A stretch of DNA of 14,302 nucleotides from JALZHR01 sp036389695 (lineage in GTDB: Bacteria > Acidobacteriota > Blastocatellia > Pyrinomonadales > Pyrinomonadaceae): NCBI GenBank assembly GCA_036389695.1, contig DASVWG010000299.1:1-14302 (forward strand), given 5' to 3'. The stretch's first letter is position 1. Each line of letters begins with the position of its first letter. The position numbers and the translations under genes are program-made. Below, piece after piece: positions 7,482 to 14,262 of this stretch. A model generated the notes under the pieces. It worked only from the letters and a program-made list of their open reading frames with translations, had not been told where the DNA came from and ran no database searches.

Positions 7482-9443
7482 ATGAGCAAACACAAACCAG
7501 CGCAAATCAAAAATGAAAAAACCGACCCCGCGCCAAATGCAATTCAAGGACAGGATTTGATTCAATCAAACGCCAAAAGCAAAGAGAGACAAAACGCGGC
7601 GCTCGACCGGCGCGCATTTCTCGGTCGCGCCGCCGCTTTCGGAGCAATAACCGCCGGTTTTCTCGCCCTGCCGAACTGGCTGGGCAAAGAAGGAGCAGTT
7701 TTGGCGCAGACCGAGCCTTTTCCCAGCTGCGCCGGATGCGAATTAGTTCCGCTGTCCGGCGCGGCGCGCGCCAATAAAGCCTATGACATAAGGGTGAAAG
7801 CGGCTTCGTTTGAACGAAATATGGATATTCCGACGCATCCGTGCAACGGCGACGAAGCTCTCTATCAAACGCGCAATTATTTCGCCAGCTACACCAAAGC
7901 ACTCAAACGCGCAAGCGGCATAGACGGAACGTATTTCGGCGAAGTCGACGCGGCGGAATATTGTAAATTGCTGGGCGCAATCGCCAGCGGCGAGCCGGAA
8001 AAATTCGAGGCGGTTTTGCTCGGCTTCAGCAACAGCTGCAGCGACGTGACCTTGAGCGACGCGGAAGCCGCTCTGGCTCCGAACGCGCTCGAACCGAACC
8101 GGCAGCGCCGTCTGGAATCGCCGCAAGCCGGTTATAATTTCGACCTCGAAGGCAAGGATTATTACCAGTTAATCAATCGCCCGTCGCCGAGTCTCACGCC
8201 CGTCGCCTTTCCGCCCGCGTATAAATTTGCCAGTATCGACGAAGCGGTCGAGATTATCGAAAATTACTGGCAGGCGATAACGCGCGACGTGCCTTTTATC
8301 AATTACGCGACGGACGACGCGGTCGATAAAGCGTCGTATGATTTAACCAATTACGTCTCGGCGTATCACGGACCGACGCAGGGCGGCGCGGTGACGCCTG
8401 CCGTCTACAGTCGCGGAATTTTGCCCGGCGATACGAAAGGACCGTTTCTCTCGCAATTTTTCCTGCGCGATATTCCCTACGGCGCGCAGACCATTCCGGC
8501 TAAAATCCGTTCGCCGCACGCTTCGCACGTGAATGACTTTATGACCGACCAGTCCGAATGGCAAATGATTCAAACCGGGCGGACGCCCGACCGCAAGACG
8601 GTTTTCGACGGAACGCGCTTTATCCGCAGCGGGCGCGATCTAGCCGAATACGTCCATAACGACGCGATTTATCAGGCGTATCTGAACGCGGCGCTGATCC
8701 TGATGACGCCGGCGAGCATGGGCGGCTTGGGCGTTCCGATTAATCCGAACAACCCTTATAACCAGCGCACCGGCGGATACTGCAAACAATTAAATTTCGT
8801 CGAGTTTGGTCCGTCGCAGCTGCTCAGCCTGCTCGGCGAAGTCTCGGTTCGCGCGCACAAAGCCGTCTGGTATCAAAAATGGCAGGTGCATCGCCGCCTG
8901 CGACCGGAAGAATTCGGCGCGCGCGTGCATTTTACATATACCGGCGAGCGCAATTATCCGGTGCATCCGAAATTCTTCTCTTCCGGCGTTATCGAGCCTT
9001 TAAGGGAAAATTTCGGCTCGCTCTTTCTGCCGCAGGCGTTTCCCGAAGGCTCGCCGACGCATCCGGCTTACGGCGCGGGACACGCGACGCTTGCCGGGGC
9101 TTGCGTCACGATTCTCAAAGCGTGGTTCGACAGCGAACGGCTCTACAGCGATTTCGCCCCGCTTTATCAACCGAACGCCGACGGCACGGCTTTGGTCGGA
9201 CTTCCCTACGATATTGCGATAACCGTCGCCGAAGAGTTGAATAAACTCGCCTCGAACGTCGCCATCGGGCGCAACATCGGCGGCGTTCACTGGCGCTCGG
9301 ATTATACCGAATCCGTTTTTCTGGGCGAACAGGTGGCGATTTGGCTTTTGGAAGATTACGGTTTTACCTACAACGAAAAATTTGCCGGTTTCAGATTCCG
9401 AAACTTCGCCGGAAATTTAATTACCGTCGGCGGCACGAGATAA
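7482..9443 (+). CDS. Tat-exported vanadium-dependent haloperoxidase (PAP2 superfamily)
   Basis: This 653-residue enzyme should use vanadate and hydrogen peroxide to oxidise halides, outside the cytoplasm. A twin-arginine signal is present: DRRAFLGR (42-49), a hydrophobic AAAFGAITAGFLALP core, and a likely cut after VLAQ (about 73-76). The n-region before RR is unusually long, about 42 polar residues. The catalytic layout matches algal bromoperoxidases: K466 and R474 in YQKWQVHRRLRPEEFG, H527 and H534 in SPTHPAYGAGHAT, and R597 and H603 in GRNIGGVHWRSDY. The spacings (8, 7 and 6 residues) agree with K341/R349, H411/H418 and R480/H486 of the Ascophyllum enzyme. Position 532 is alanine where the known fungal and algal enzymes have the vanadate-binding serine. 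A CxxC (C83, C86) lies just after the predicted cleavage site. Chloro- versus bromoperoxidase specificity, or a phosphatase role, cannot be settled here. The gene appears monocistronic and ends at a large palindromic terminator. Confidence 0.9.
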   Translation: MSKHKPAQIKNEKTDPAPNAIQGQDLIQSNAKSKERQNAALDRRAFLGRAAAFGAITAGFLALPNWLGKEGAVLAQTEPFPSCAGCELVPLSGAARANKAYDIRVKAASFERNMDIPTHPCNGDEALYQTRNYFASYTKALKRASGIDGTYFGEVDAAEYCKLLGAIASGEPEKFEAVLLGFSNSCSDVTLSDAEAALAPNALEPNRQRRLESPQAGYNFDLEGKDYYQLINRPSPSLTPVAFPPAYKFASIDEAVEIIENYWQAITRDVPFINYATDDAVDKASYDLTNYVSAYHGPTQGGAVTPAVYSRGILPGDTKGPFLSQFFLRDIPYGAQTIPAKIRSPHASHVNDFMTDQSEWQMIQTGRTPDRKTVFDGTRFIRSGRDLAEYVHNDAIYQAYLNAALILMTPASMGGLGVPINPNNPYNQRTGGYCKQLNFVEFGPSQLLSLLGEVSVRAHKAVWYQKWQVHRRLRPEEFGARVHFTYTGERNYPVHPKFFSSGVIEPLRENFGSLFLPQAFPEGSPTHPAYGAGHATLAGACVTILKAWFDSERLYSDFAPLYQPNADGTALVGLPYDIAITVAEELNKLASNVAIGRNIGGVHWRSDYTESVFLGEQVAIWLLEDYGFTYNEKFAGFRFRNFAGNLITVGGTR

Positions 9444-9476
9444 ACGACAGCTTTGTTTATTTGAAAGACAGCCTGC

Positions 9477-9561
9477 AAAAAGGCAGAAACGCGACAGTTA
9501 TGGAGCGTGTCTCTTATCGTTAAAGAACACGCTCCATCACCGCCCGCGTTTCTGCCTTTTA
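9477..9561. terminator. Two-tier palindrome, probable bidirectional terminator
   Basis: The outer arms AAAAGGCAGAAACGCG (9478-9493) and CGCGTTTCTGCCTTTT (9545-9560) are perfect 16-bp complements. Inside them, ATGGAGCGTGT (9500-9510) and ACACGCTCCAT (9527-9537) are perfect 11-bp complements, extended by TCTT/AAGA after one bulged base. The fold is an 83-nt two-tier hairpin with T-rich tails in both directions. It sits between the converging haloperoxidase and GlsB-type genes, so shared termination is the simplest role. A tiny palindromic mobile element is an alternative, but no target duplication is visible. Confidence 0.72.
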
Positions 9562-9576
9562 CATCAAACTAAAATT

Positions 9577-9897
9577 TTAACCGTCGGCGGTGCTTTTATC
9601 CAGAAAAATCCGGTAAGCCGCCGAGAGCGCAATCGCGCCTAAGATAGCGCAGAGCAGATTGAGAAGGAAGCTGGGCAGCGTAAAATCTTCGGGCGAGTTT
9701 CCGGTGCGAAAGCCGAAGCCGAAAATAAAACGTCCGATGATGCCGCCGATAATCGCGCCGCCGACGCCGAGCAGAAGCGTCATCCACGCGCCGCCCGTAT
9801 GCCGCGAAGACATTAAAAATCTGGCAATCCAGCCGACAATCAAGCCGAAAATTATCCAGGAAACTACCGTCCACAATATTTCGCTCGTTCCAAACAT
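9577..9897 (-). CDS. GlsB/YeaQ/YmgE-family small membrane protein
   Basis: This 106-residue protein is almost entirely hydrophobic and glycine-rich. It fits the family once called transglycosylase-associated proteins, which are inner-membrane proteins linked to stress responses but with no settled biochemical function. Three membrane segments are visible at about 7-29 (with GLIVGWIARFLM), 37-60 (LLLGVGGAIIGGIIGRFIFG) and 73-97. The link between segments two and three (residues 61-72, FGFRTGNSPEDF) makes it longer than the usual members of about 80 residues. The ATG at 9897 is the first start after an in-frame stop. AGAAGG lies only 3 bases from it, and GAGGAG lies 15 bases from it, so the ribosome site is imperfectly placed. 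It follows mutS by 60 bp and may be cotranscribed. No functional link to mismatch repair is implied. Confidence 0.86.
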   Translation of the reverse strand: MFGTSEILWTVVSWIIFGLIVGWIARFLMSSRHTGGAWMTLLLGVGGAIIGGIIGRFIFGFGFRTGNSPEDFTLPSFLLNLLCAILGAIALSAAYRIFLDKSTADG

Positions 9898-9957
9898 AAT
9901 CCTTCTGCGGTTCTCCTCTTAAAGTCTTTATTTTGTAACCAACGGGAAAATGCACGT

Positions 9958-12552
9958 TTACCCGATTGCTCTTTTCAAGTGTCTCTTATTGTCCAACTTT
10001 TTCTCCTCGTTGGCAATATTTTTCAGCTCGTAAAGCTTCATCAAAGCCTCGACCGGCGAAAGACTGTCGGTGTCGATTTCCGACAATTTTTTTCGCAGTT
10101 CGTCGTCAAATTGACTCTCTGGCTTCGACTCCTGACTCTCGGCTCCGCCCTCGTATTCCTTTAAAAGTTCTTCGGCGCGGCGAATGACCGGATTCGGCAG
10201 ACCGGCAAGCTTGGCGGCGTAAACGCCGTAGCTTTTCAGCGCGACGCCGCGCGAGATTTTGTATTTAAAAGTCAATTCGCCCGCGCTTTCCTCAATCTCG
10301 ACGTGCAGATTTTCCAGATGCGGCAAAACGCCTTCGAGTTCCGCCAATTCGTGATAATGCGTGGCAAAAAGCGTCCGCGTTTTCAGTTTCGGATGATTGT
10401 GGACGAATTCCAGAACGGCGCGGGCGACCGCCAAACCGTCGAAAGTCGAAGTTCCGCGTCCAAGCTCGTCGAGCAAAATCAGAGAGCGCGGCGTGGCGTG
10501 ATGCAGGATTTCCGCCGTCTCAATCATCTCGGTCATAAACGTCGATTCGCCCGCGCCTATACGGTCATACAAGCCGATGCGCGTAAAAATGCGGTCGCAC
10601 AAGCCGATGACCGCATCGTCAGCCGGAACGAAGCTGCCGATTTGCGCCAGAAGAACGATTAAAGCGATTTGCCTGAGGTAAGTCGATTTGCCCGAAGCGT
10701 TCGGTCCCGTAATCAGCGCGATATTCGGCGCGCCGTTGCCGCCGAGCGCGGAATCGTTGGCGACGAATTCGACGTTTTGCTCGCGCAGAATTTTTTCGAC
10801 GACGGCGTGACGACCGTTTTTGATGCGCAAAAGCGAAGTTTCGTTGACGGTCGGGCGCGCGTAATTCATCTCGTCGGCGGCGTCCGCCAAACCGATTATC
10901 GCGTCCAGATAAGCAACGGTCGAAGCCGCGAGCAAAATCTGCGGGCGCGCTTTGCCGATTTCCCCACATATCTGCCGGAAAAGCGAATTTTCCAATTCCG
11001 TGATTCTTTCTTTCGCGTGGACGACTAAAGATTCGTGTTCTTTAAGCTCTAAGGTGACGAATCTTTCCGCCGGAACGAGCGTCTGCTTGCGCACGTAATC
11101 GCTCGGCACGAGATGCAGATTCGATTTCGTGACCTCGATGTAATAGCCGAAAACCTTGTTGTAGCCGACGCGCAAACTTTTGATTCCGGTGCGCTCGCGC
11201 TCGCGTTTTTCCATCTCGGCGAGAAAGCCTTTGCCGTCGTAGAGCGTCGCGCGAAGCTTGTCCAATTCTTCGGAAAAGCCTTCGCGGATAATCCCGATTT
11301 GCTCGGCGTAGCGATTGGGCAATTCCTCGCTGATTGCCGAATCAATCAGCTTTGCCGTGATGCCGCAATCCGGCAGATGCGCGAGCAATTGATTGAAGCG
11401 AACGGTATCGCCCTGCAAAATCCGCTTAATTCGCGGAATCAATTCCAGACTTTTGCCAAACGCTCGAAGCTCGTAAGCGGAAATGAAATTCGCGCGGGCG
11501 CGGCTCGAAAGCCGTTCCAAATCTTTCATTTCCGAGAAAATATGCGCGAGCTCCCTGCGTTCGTTTGAATTATCTTTAAACCACGCGATATGTTCCTGAC
11601 GTTTATAAATTTCCGCCGTATCGAGCAAAGGCTGCCGCAGCCAGCGCCGCAAAAGTCTGCCGCCCATCGCGGTTTTCGTGCGGTCGATAACGGATAAAAG
11701 GCTCGCGCCCGCCGCGCTTTCAAAAATTTCCAGACTCCGCAAAGTCTGCGCGTCAATCAGCATATAATCGCGGCTGTCGTAGCTCGTCAAACGCGTCAAC
11801 TGCTCCGCCGCGCCGGTCTGCGAATCGTTTAAGTAAGCAACTAAAGCGCCCGCTGCCGTCGTCGCGAGCGGCGATTTTTCCAGTCCGAAAGGCTGCAAAG
11901 TTTTTGTATTGAAATGCTTGAAAAGAGTTTTCCGCGCGTTTTCCGGAGAGAAAATTTCGGCGTCCAGACGCGTCACAAACGTCGGCAGATTTTGATTGCT
12001 GAAAGTTTCTTCCGTTTCGGCTAAAAGAATCTCGGCGGGCGCTAACCGCTGAAGTTCGGTTATCGCGTCGGCGTTTTCGATTTCGGTGGCGGCAAAATCG
12101 CCGGTCGTCACGTCGGCGTAAGCGATTCCGGCGCGCAAGCCGTCGCTGACGAAAGCGCACAGGTAATTGTTCGTTTTGCTTTGCAAAAGGCTCGGCTCGA
12201 TGACCGTTCCGGCGGTGACGATGCGCACGACTTCGCGCTGAATCAATTTTTTGCCGTCTTTTCCTTTAATCGGCGCGCTGCTCGTCTGCTCGCAAATCGC
12301 TACGCGATGACCGCGTGAAATCAGCGTCGCCAGGTGACGTTCAAGAACAAAATGCGGCACGCCCGCCAGCGGCACGCGCTCATCTTTTCCCATCGACCTT
12401 GAGGTTAAAACAATATCGAGTTCTTTCGCCAGCAGCACGGCGTCTTCGTCAAAGGCTTCGTAAAAATCGCCGAGCCGGAAAAGCAAAATCGCGTCTTGAT
12501 GCTTGGCTTTGATTTCAAGATACTGCCGCCGAATCGGCGTTTCTGCTTTCAT
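9958..12552 (-). CDS. mutS: DNA mismatch repair protein MutS
   Basis: MutS recognises mismatches and small loops and, with MutL, starts repair. The 864-residue length is normal for bacterial MutS1. The mismatch-reading motif is present: F30-Y31-E32 in LGDFYEAF, equal to the Phe-x-Glu of E. coli MutS. Connector, lever (about 260-390) and clamp (about 430-530) regions follow. The ATPase has Walker A GPNASGKST (616-624), the ST signature region GAGESTFMTEM (666-676), Walker B LILLDELGRG (691-700) and ATHYHEL (730-736). A C-terminal LSPVEALMKLYELK segment (831-844) fits the tetramerisation tail. No key residue is missing. The ATG at 12552 is the first after an in-frame stop, has no Shine-Dalgarno, and lies 6 bases from a TAAAAT box, which suggests a leaderless mRNA. 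mutL is not adjacent. A 155-bp inverted repeat stands upstream. Confidence 0.97.
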   Translation of the reverse strand: MKAETPIRRQYLEIKAKHQDAILLFRLGDFYEAFDEDAVLLAKELDIVLTSRSMGKDERVPLAGVPHFVLERHLATLISRGHRVAICEQTSSAPIKGKDGKKLIQREVVRIVTAGTVIEPSLLQSKTNNYLCAFVSDGLRAGIAYADVTTGDFAATEIENADAITELQRLAPAEILLAETEETFSNQNLPTFVTRLDAEIFSPENARKTLFKHFNTKTLQPFGLEKSPLATTAAGALVAYLNDSQTGAAEQLTRLTSYDSRDYMLIDAQTLRSLEIFESAAGASLLSVIDRTKTAMGGRLLRRWLRQPLLDTAEIYKRQEHIAWFKDNSNERRELAHIFSEMKDLERLSSRARANFISAYELRAFGKSLELIPRIKRILQGDTVRFNQLLAHLPDCGITAKLIDSAISEELPNRYAEQIGIIREGFSEELDKLRATLYDGKGFLAEMEKRERERTGIKSLRVGYNKVFGYYIEVTKSNLHLVPSDYVRKQTLVPAERFVTLELKEHESLVVHAKERITELENSLFRQICGEIGKARPQILLAASTVAYLDAIIGLADAADEMNYARPTVNETSLLRIKNGRHAVVEKILREQNVEFVANDSALGGNGAPNIALITGPNASGKSTYLRQIALIVLLAQIGSFVPADDAVIGLCDRIFTRIGLYDRIGAGESTFMTEMIETAEILHHATPRSLILLDELGRGTSTFDGLAVARAVLEFVHNHPKLKTRTLFATHYHELAELEGVLPHLENLHVEIEESAGELTFKYKISRGVALKSYGVYAAKLAGLPNPVIRRAEELLKEYEGGAESQESKPESQFDDELRKKLSEIDTDSLSPVEALMKLYELKNIANEEKKLDNKRHLKRAIG

Positions 12553-12558
12553 ATAAAT

Positions 12559-12579
12559 ATTTTAACTGAAAGAATTTTA
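12559..12579 (-). promoter_or_regulatory. Candidate mutS -10 element, duplicated
   Basis: On the minus strand GTTAAAAT occurs twice with a 15-bp period. The two TAAAAT cores fall at 12579-12574 and 12564-12559. The nearer core is only 6 bases from the mutS ATG, so initiation 7 bases downstream would begin at the start codon. A -35 candidate (TTTGCG) lies about 16 bp upstream and is weak. Confidence 0.35.
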
Positions 12580-12601
12580 ACGCAAAGCCGTGAAGAAATG
12601 A

Positions 12602-12756
12602 AACCATAGATGAACACAGATAAACGTGGATTCAAACAGGATGGACAGGATGAACAGGATAATTTAAAAATAAAAACGTTGAGCTTTGTTCTTTTATCCT
12701 GCCCATCCTGTCCATCCTGTTTGAATTTCCCTGTGACCTCTGTGTTCTCTGTGGTT
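12602..12756. repeat. 155-bp imperfect inverted repeat built on 9-bp units
   Basis: The inner arms (12631-12662 and 12694-12725) are 32 bp with only two mismatches and a 31-nt AT-rich loop. Each arm repeats a 9-bp unit (CAGGATGGA, CAGGATGAA, CAGGATAAT on the left). The outer, looser arms are AACCATAGATGAACACAGA (12602-12620) and CTCTGTGTTCTCTGTGGTT (12738-12756). The element fills the spacer between the nuclease-like gene and mutS. Reading frames through it give only tripeptide repeats, so it is not coding. Similar CAGGATG and AACACAGAG repeats are, from general knowledge, widespread in spacers of environmental bacteria. As RNA it would form a long hairpin. Confidence 0.75.
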
Positions 12757-12759
12757 AAA

Positions 12760-13461
12760 TTACCTTTCCAGAAACTTCGGCAAAATTTCGGCAATCGCGC
12801 GTAGATTACGGTGAATGCGTTCGAGTTCGGCGAAGCTCAGAATCGTTAAAACATCGGATAATTCGTGAAATTCGCGTTCGAGCGATTGTTTGGCGCGGTT
12901 CGTGTCGCGCTCCGAGGCAAGAACGAGAAAAGGCTTCGTGCGCTGCGCGTCGTGAGCGCGTTTTAATTTGGCGAAAGCGGAATCGATATTGCCTTTGCTC
13001 TGCACTTCGAAAATGTGCGAAAGCCTCTGCGCCGAACGCTTTTCGCGCCAGACGACATCGTAATATTCAAACTCGGTTTCGGCGTCGTAGCCCAACGACA
13101 AGCCGATTTCGACGAGCATTTCCTGAATCTCTTTATGATTCAGCTCCTTTTGTTCCGGCTTGGAAATCAGAAAGCCTTCCGTCTCGCTGGCGACGGTGCG
13201 TTTTCCTTTCTCGGTCAGATTCCAAAAGCCTCGATTGCGCGTCAAAAGTCCTTTTTCGTCTAATTCTTTGCCCGCTTTTTGAATCAGCTTGCGCCAGTTC
13301 GCTTTCGTCCCGTTGCGGATTCCGCGAAGCTCGTTTTCGTCCAACTGCGGAAAATACGCGGTCAGTCTTTCATATAAAAAACGCACGTCTTCCGCGCCGC
13401 CGATGGCGTATAACTCTTGCAGAATCGGCATTTCAATTGTCGGAGACTTCGGGAAAGGCAT
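12760..13461 (-). CDS. Mrr-N-like winged helix with possible PD-(D/E)XK domain
   Basis: The 233-residue protein has two parts. Residues about 8-90 (from PTIEMPILQELYAIGG to GFWNLTEKGK) resemble the Mrr N-terminal winged helix of type IV restriction enzymes, including the W-x-x-x-I-x-x-A-x-x-x-L-x-x-x-G-L core. Residues about 108-200 could be a compact PD-(D/E)XK nuclease fold: D135 in YDVVW, then E152, Q154 and K156 in FEVQSKG, followed by a helix and a strand (PFLVLASERD). An E-x-Q in place of E-x-K is a known variant of that superfamily. The nuclease call is inference from motif layout. A DNA-binding protein with a dead nuclease fold is also possible. There is no methylase or specificity partner nearby. 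It lies 48 bp after the acyltransferase and ends within 4 bp of the large inverted repeat. No Shine-Dalgarno precedes the ATG at 13461. The next Met (residue 11) would cut into the winged helix. Confidence 0.72.
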   Translation of the reverse strand: MPFPKSPTIEMPILQELYAIGGAEDVRFLYERLTAYFPQLDENELRGIRNGTKANWRKLIQKAGKELDEKGLLTRNRGFWNLTEKGKRTVASETEGFLISKPEQKELNHKEIQEMLVEIGLSLGYDAETEFEYYDVVWREKRSAQRLSHIFEVQSKGNIDSAFAKLKRAHDAQRTKPFLVLASERDTNRAKQSLEREFHELSDVLTILSFAELERIHRNLRAIAEILPKFLER

Positions 13462-13469
13462 TTTTGGAA

Positions 13470-13497
13470 TTTTCGATTTTTGATTTTCGATTTTCGA
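13470..13497. repeat. Short heptamer tandem repeat (4 units)
   Basis: TTTTCGA, TTTTTGA, TTTTCGA, TTTTCGA run head to tail (7 bp each) in the 48-bp spacer between the acyltransferase and the nuclease-like gene. On the minus strand the unit is AATCGAA up to phase. It occupies the place of the missing Shine-Dalgarno of the nuclease-like gene. Confidence 0.7.
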
Positions 13498-13509
13498 TTT
13501 GTTTTATTT

Positions 13510-14187
13510 TTAAACGATTTTCTCGTAATCATCAAATCGCTTTGTCAAAACATCCGTTTTTAAATCGTCCAAAGTTTCGGTCAATTGTCGTTCGAATTGT
13601 TTCGTTAAAACTTTTGCGTCGAAATTTTTATCGACCTGAATCAATTGCGGCGCGTCGATTTTCACAAAAATTTCCGGCTTGAATTCGCCGCGAAATTCAT
13701 ATCGCATCGCCAGCGGAACGGCAGCGGCTCGACCGGCTTTTTCAATTACGCGCGCAGCGCCGCGATAAAAATTCAAAGGTCTTTTATCGTTCGGCAAAAT
13801 CTCGCCCTGCGGAAAAATCCAGAGCGTTCGGTTCTGATTTTCTTTCAGCAGATTTGCCGCGTAATTCAGGCTTTTCGCGGCTTCGCGCGAGTTTTCGCGG
13901 ACGACGGAAAACGCGCCGAGACGACGAAAGAGAAACAGTCTTTTCAGATGCTTTTCTTCCATCATTATAAAACTATTTAATTTAATTTCGCGCGAAATCC
14001 GGAAAGCAATCAAACCGTCCCACCAGCTCGAATGATTCGCATAGATTAAAAAAGGCGCGTCGGCGCTTTGTTTTTTCAAAAAATCCAAGCCGGAAACACT
14101 CAGCGAATGAAAGCGACGCCTGAGCAAATTGCGGCTGTAGACGGCAAAAATTTCTTCAAACCATCGACTTTTTTTCGCTTCCAGCAT
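13510..14187 (-). CDS. PlsC-like lysophospholipid/glycolipid acyltransferase
   Basis: This 225-residue protein carries the four acyltransferase blocks of the PlsC/LPLAT family, which transfers fatty acyl groups to lysophosphatidate or other hydroxyl acceptors at the inner membrane face. Block I is NHSSWWDG (51-58) with the catalytic H52 and D57. Block II is GAFSVVRE (91-98) with R97. Block III is WIFPQGEI (123-130), where most PlsC proteins have FPEGT. Block IV is VPLAMRYEF (157-165). No clear transmembrane helix is present, so it probably binds the membrane surface. The WWDG and FPQGE variants recall acyltransferases found in some carotenoid-glycoside clusters, from memory of the family, but no pigment gene is in the window. 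The acceptor therefore remains open. The ATG at 14187 has no Shine-Dalgarno and stands 5 bp from a heptamer repeat tract. The nuclease-like gene follows in the same direction. Confidence 0.86.
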   Translation of the reverse strand: MLEAKKSRWFEEIFAVYSRNLLRRRFHSLSVSGLDFLKKQSADAPFLIYANHSSWWDGLIAFRISREIKLNSFIMMEEKHLKRLFLFRRLGAFSVVRENSREAAKSLNYAANLLKENQNRTLWIFPQGEILPNDKRPLNFYRGAARVIEKAGRAAAVPLAMRYEFRGEFKPEIFVKIDAPQLIQVDKNFDAKVLTKQFERQLTETLDDLKTDVLTKRFDDYEKIV

Positions 14188-14192
14188 AAGAG

Positions 14193-14262
14193 AATCGTAA
14201 ATCGTGAATCGTGAATCGTAAATCGTAAATCGTGAATTGTGAATTGTGAATCGTGAATGGCG
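14193..14262. repeat. Heptamer tandem repeat (10 units of AATCGTR)
   Basis: Ten 7-bp units run without a break: AATCGTA or AATCGTG six times, AATTGTG twice, AATCGTG once, then the decayed AATGGCG. The tract is 70 bp and lies directly upstream of the acyltransferase start on the minus strand. The unit shares AATCG with the tract at 13470-13497 but in the opposite orientation. Copy number may vary by slippage and alter expression. The rest of the window (14263-14302) shows nothing further. Confidence 0.85.

Noticed and set aside
9477..9561. Insertion sequence remnant with 16-bp terminal inverted repeats.
   Set aside because: No transposase fragment and no flanking target duplication; a bidirectional terminator explains it better, though the mobile option is kept as a finding.
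10681..10707. MutS Walker A reads GPNASGKST instead of the enterobacterial GPNMGGKST.
   Set aside because: Alanine/serine variants at these positions are common in other phyla; all catalytic residues are intact.
12549..12804. Small overlapping reading frames on both strands (81 and 64 aa) with QDG and CPS tripeptide runs.
   Set aside because: They are the translation of the 9-bp-period inverted repeat, not genes.
14193..14262. CRISPR array.
   Set aside because: Units are 7 bp with no spacers and no cas genes; it is a simple tandem repeat.
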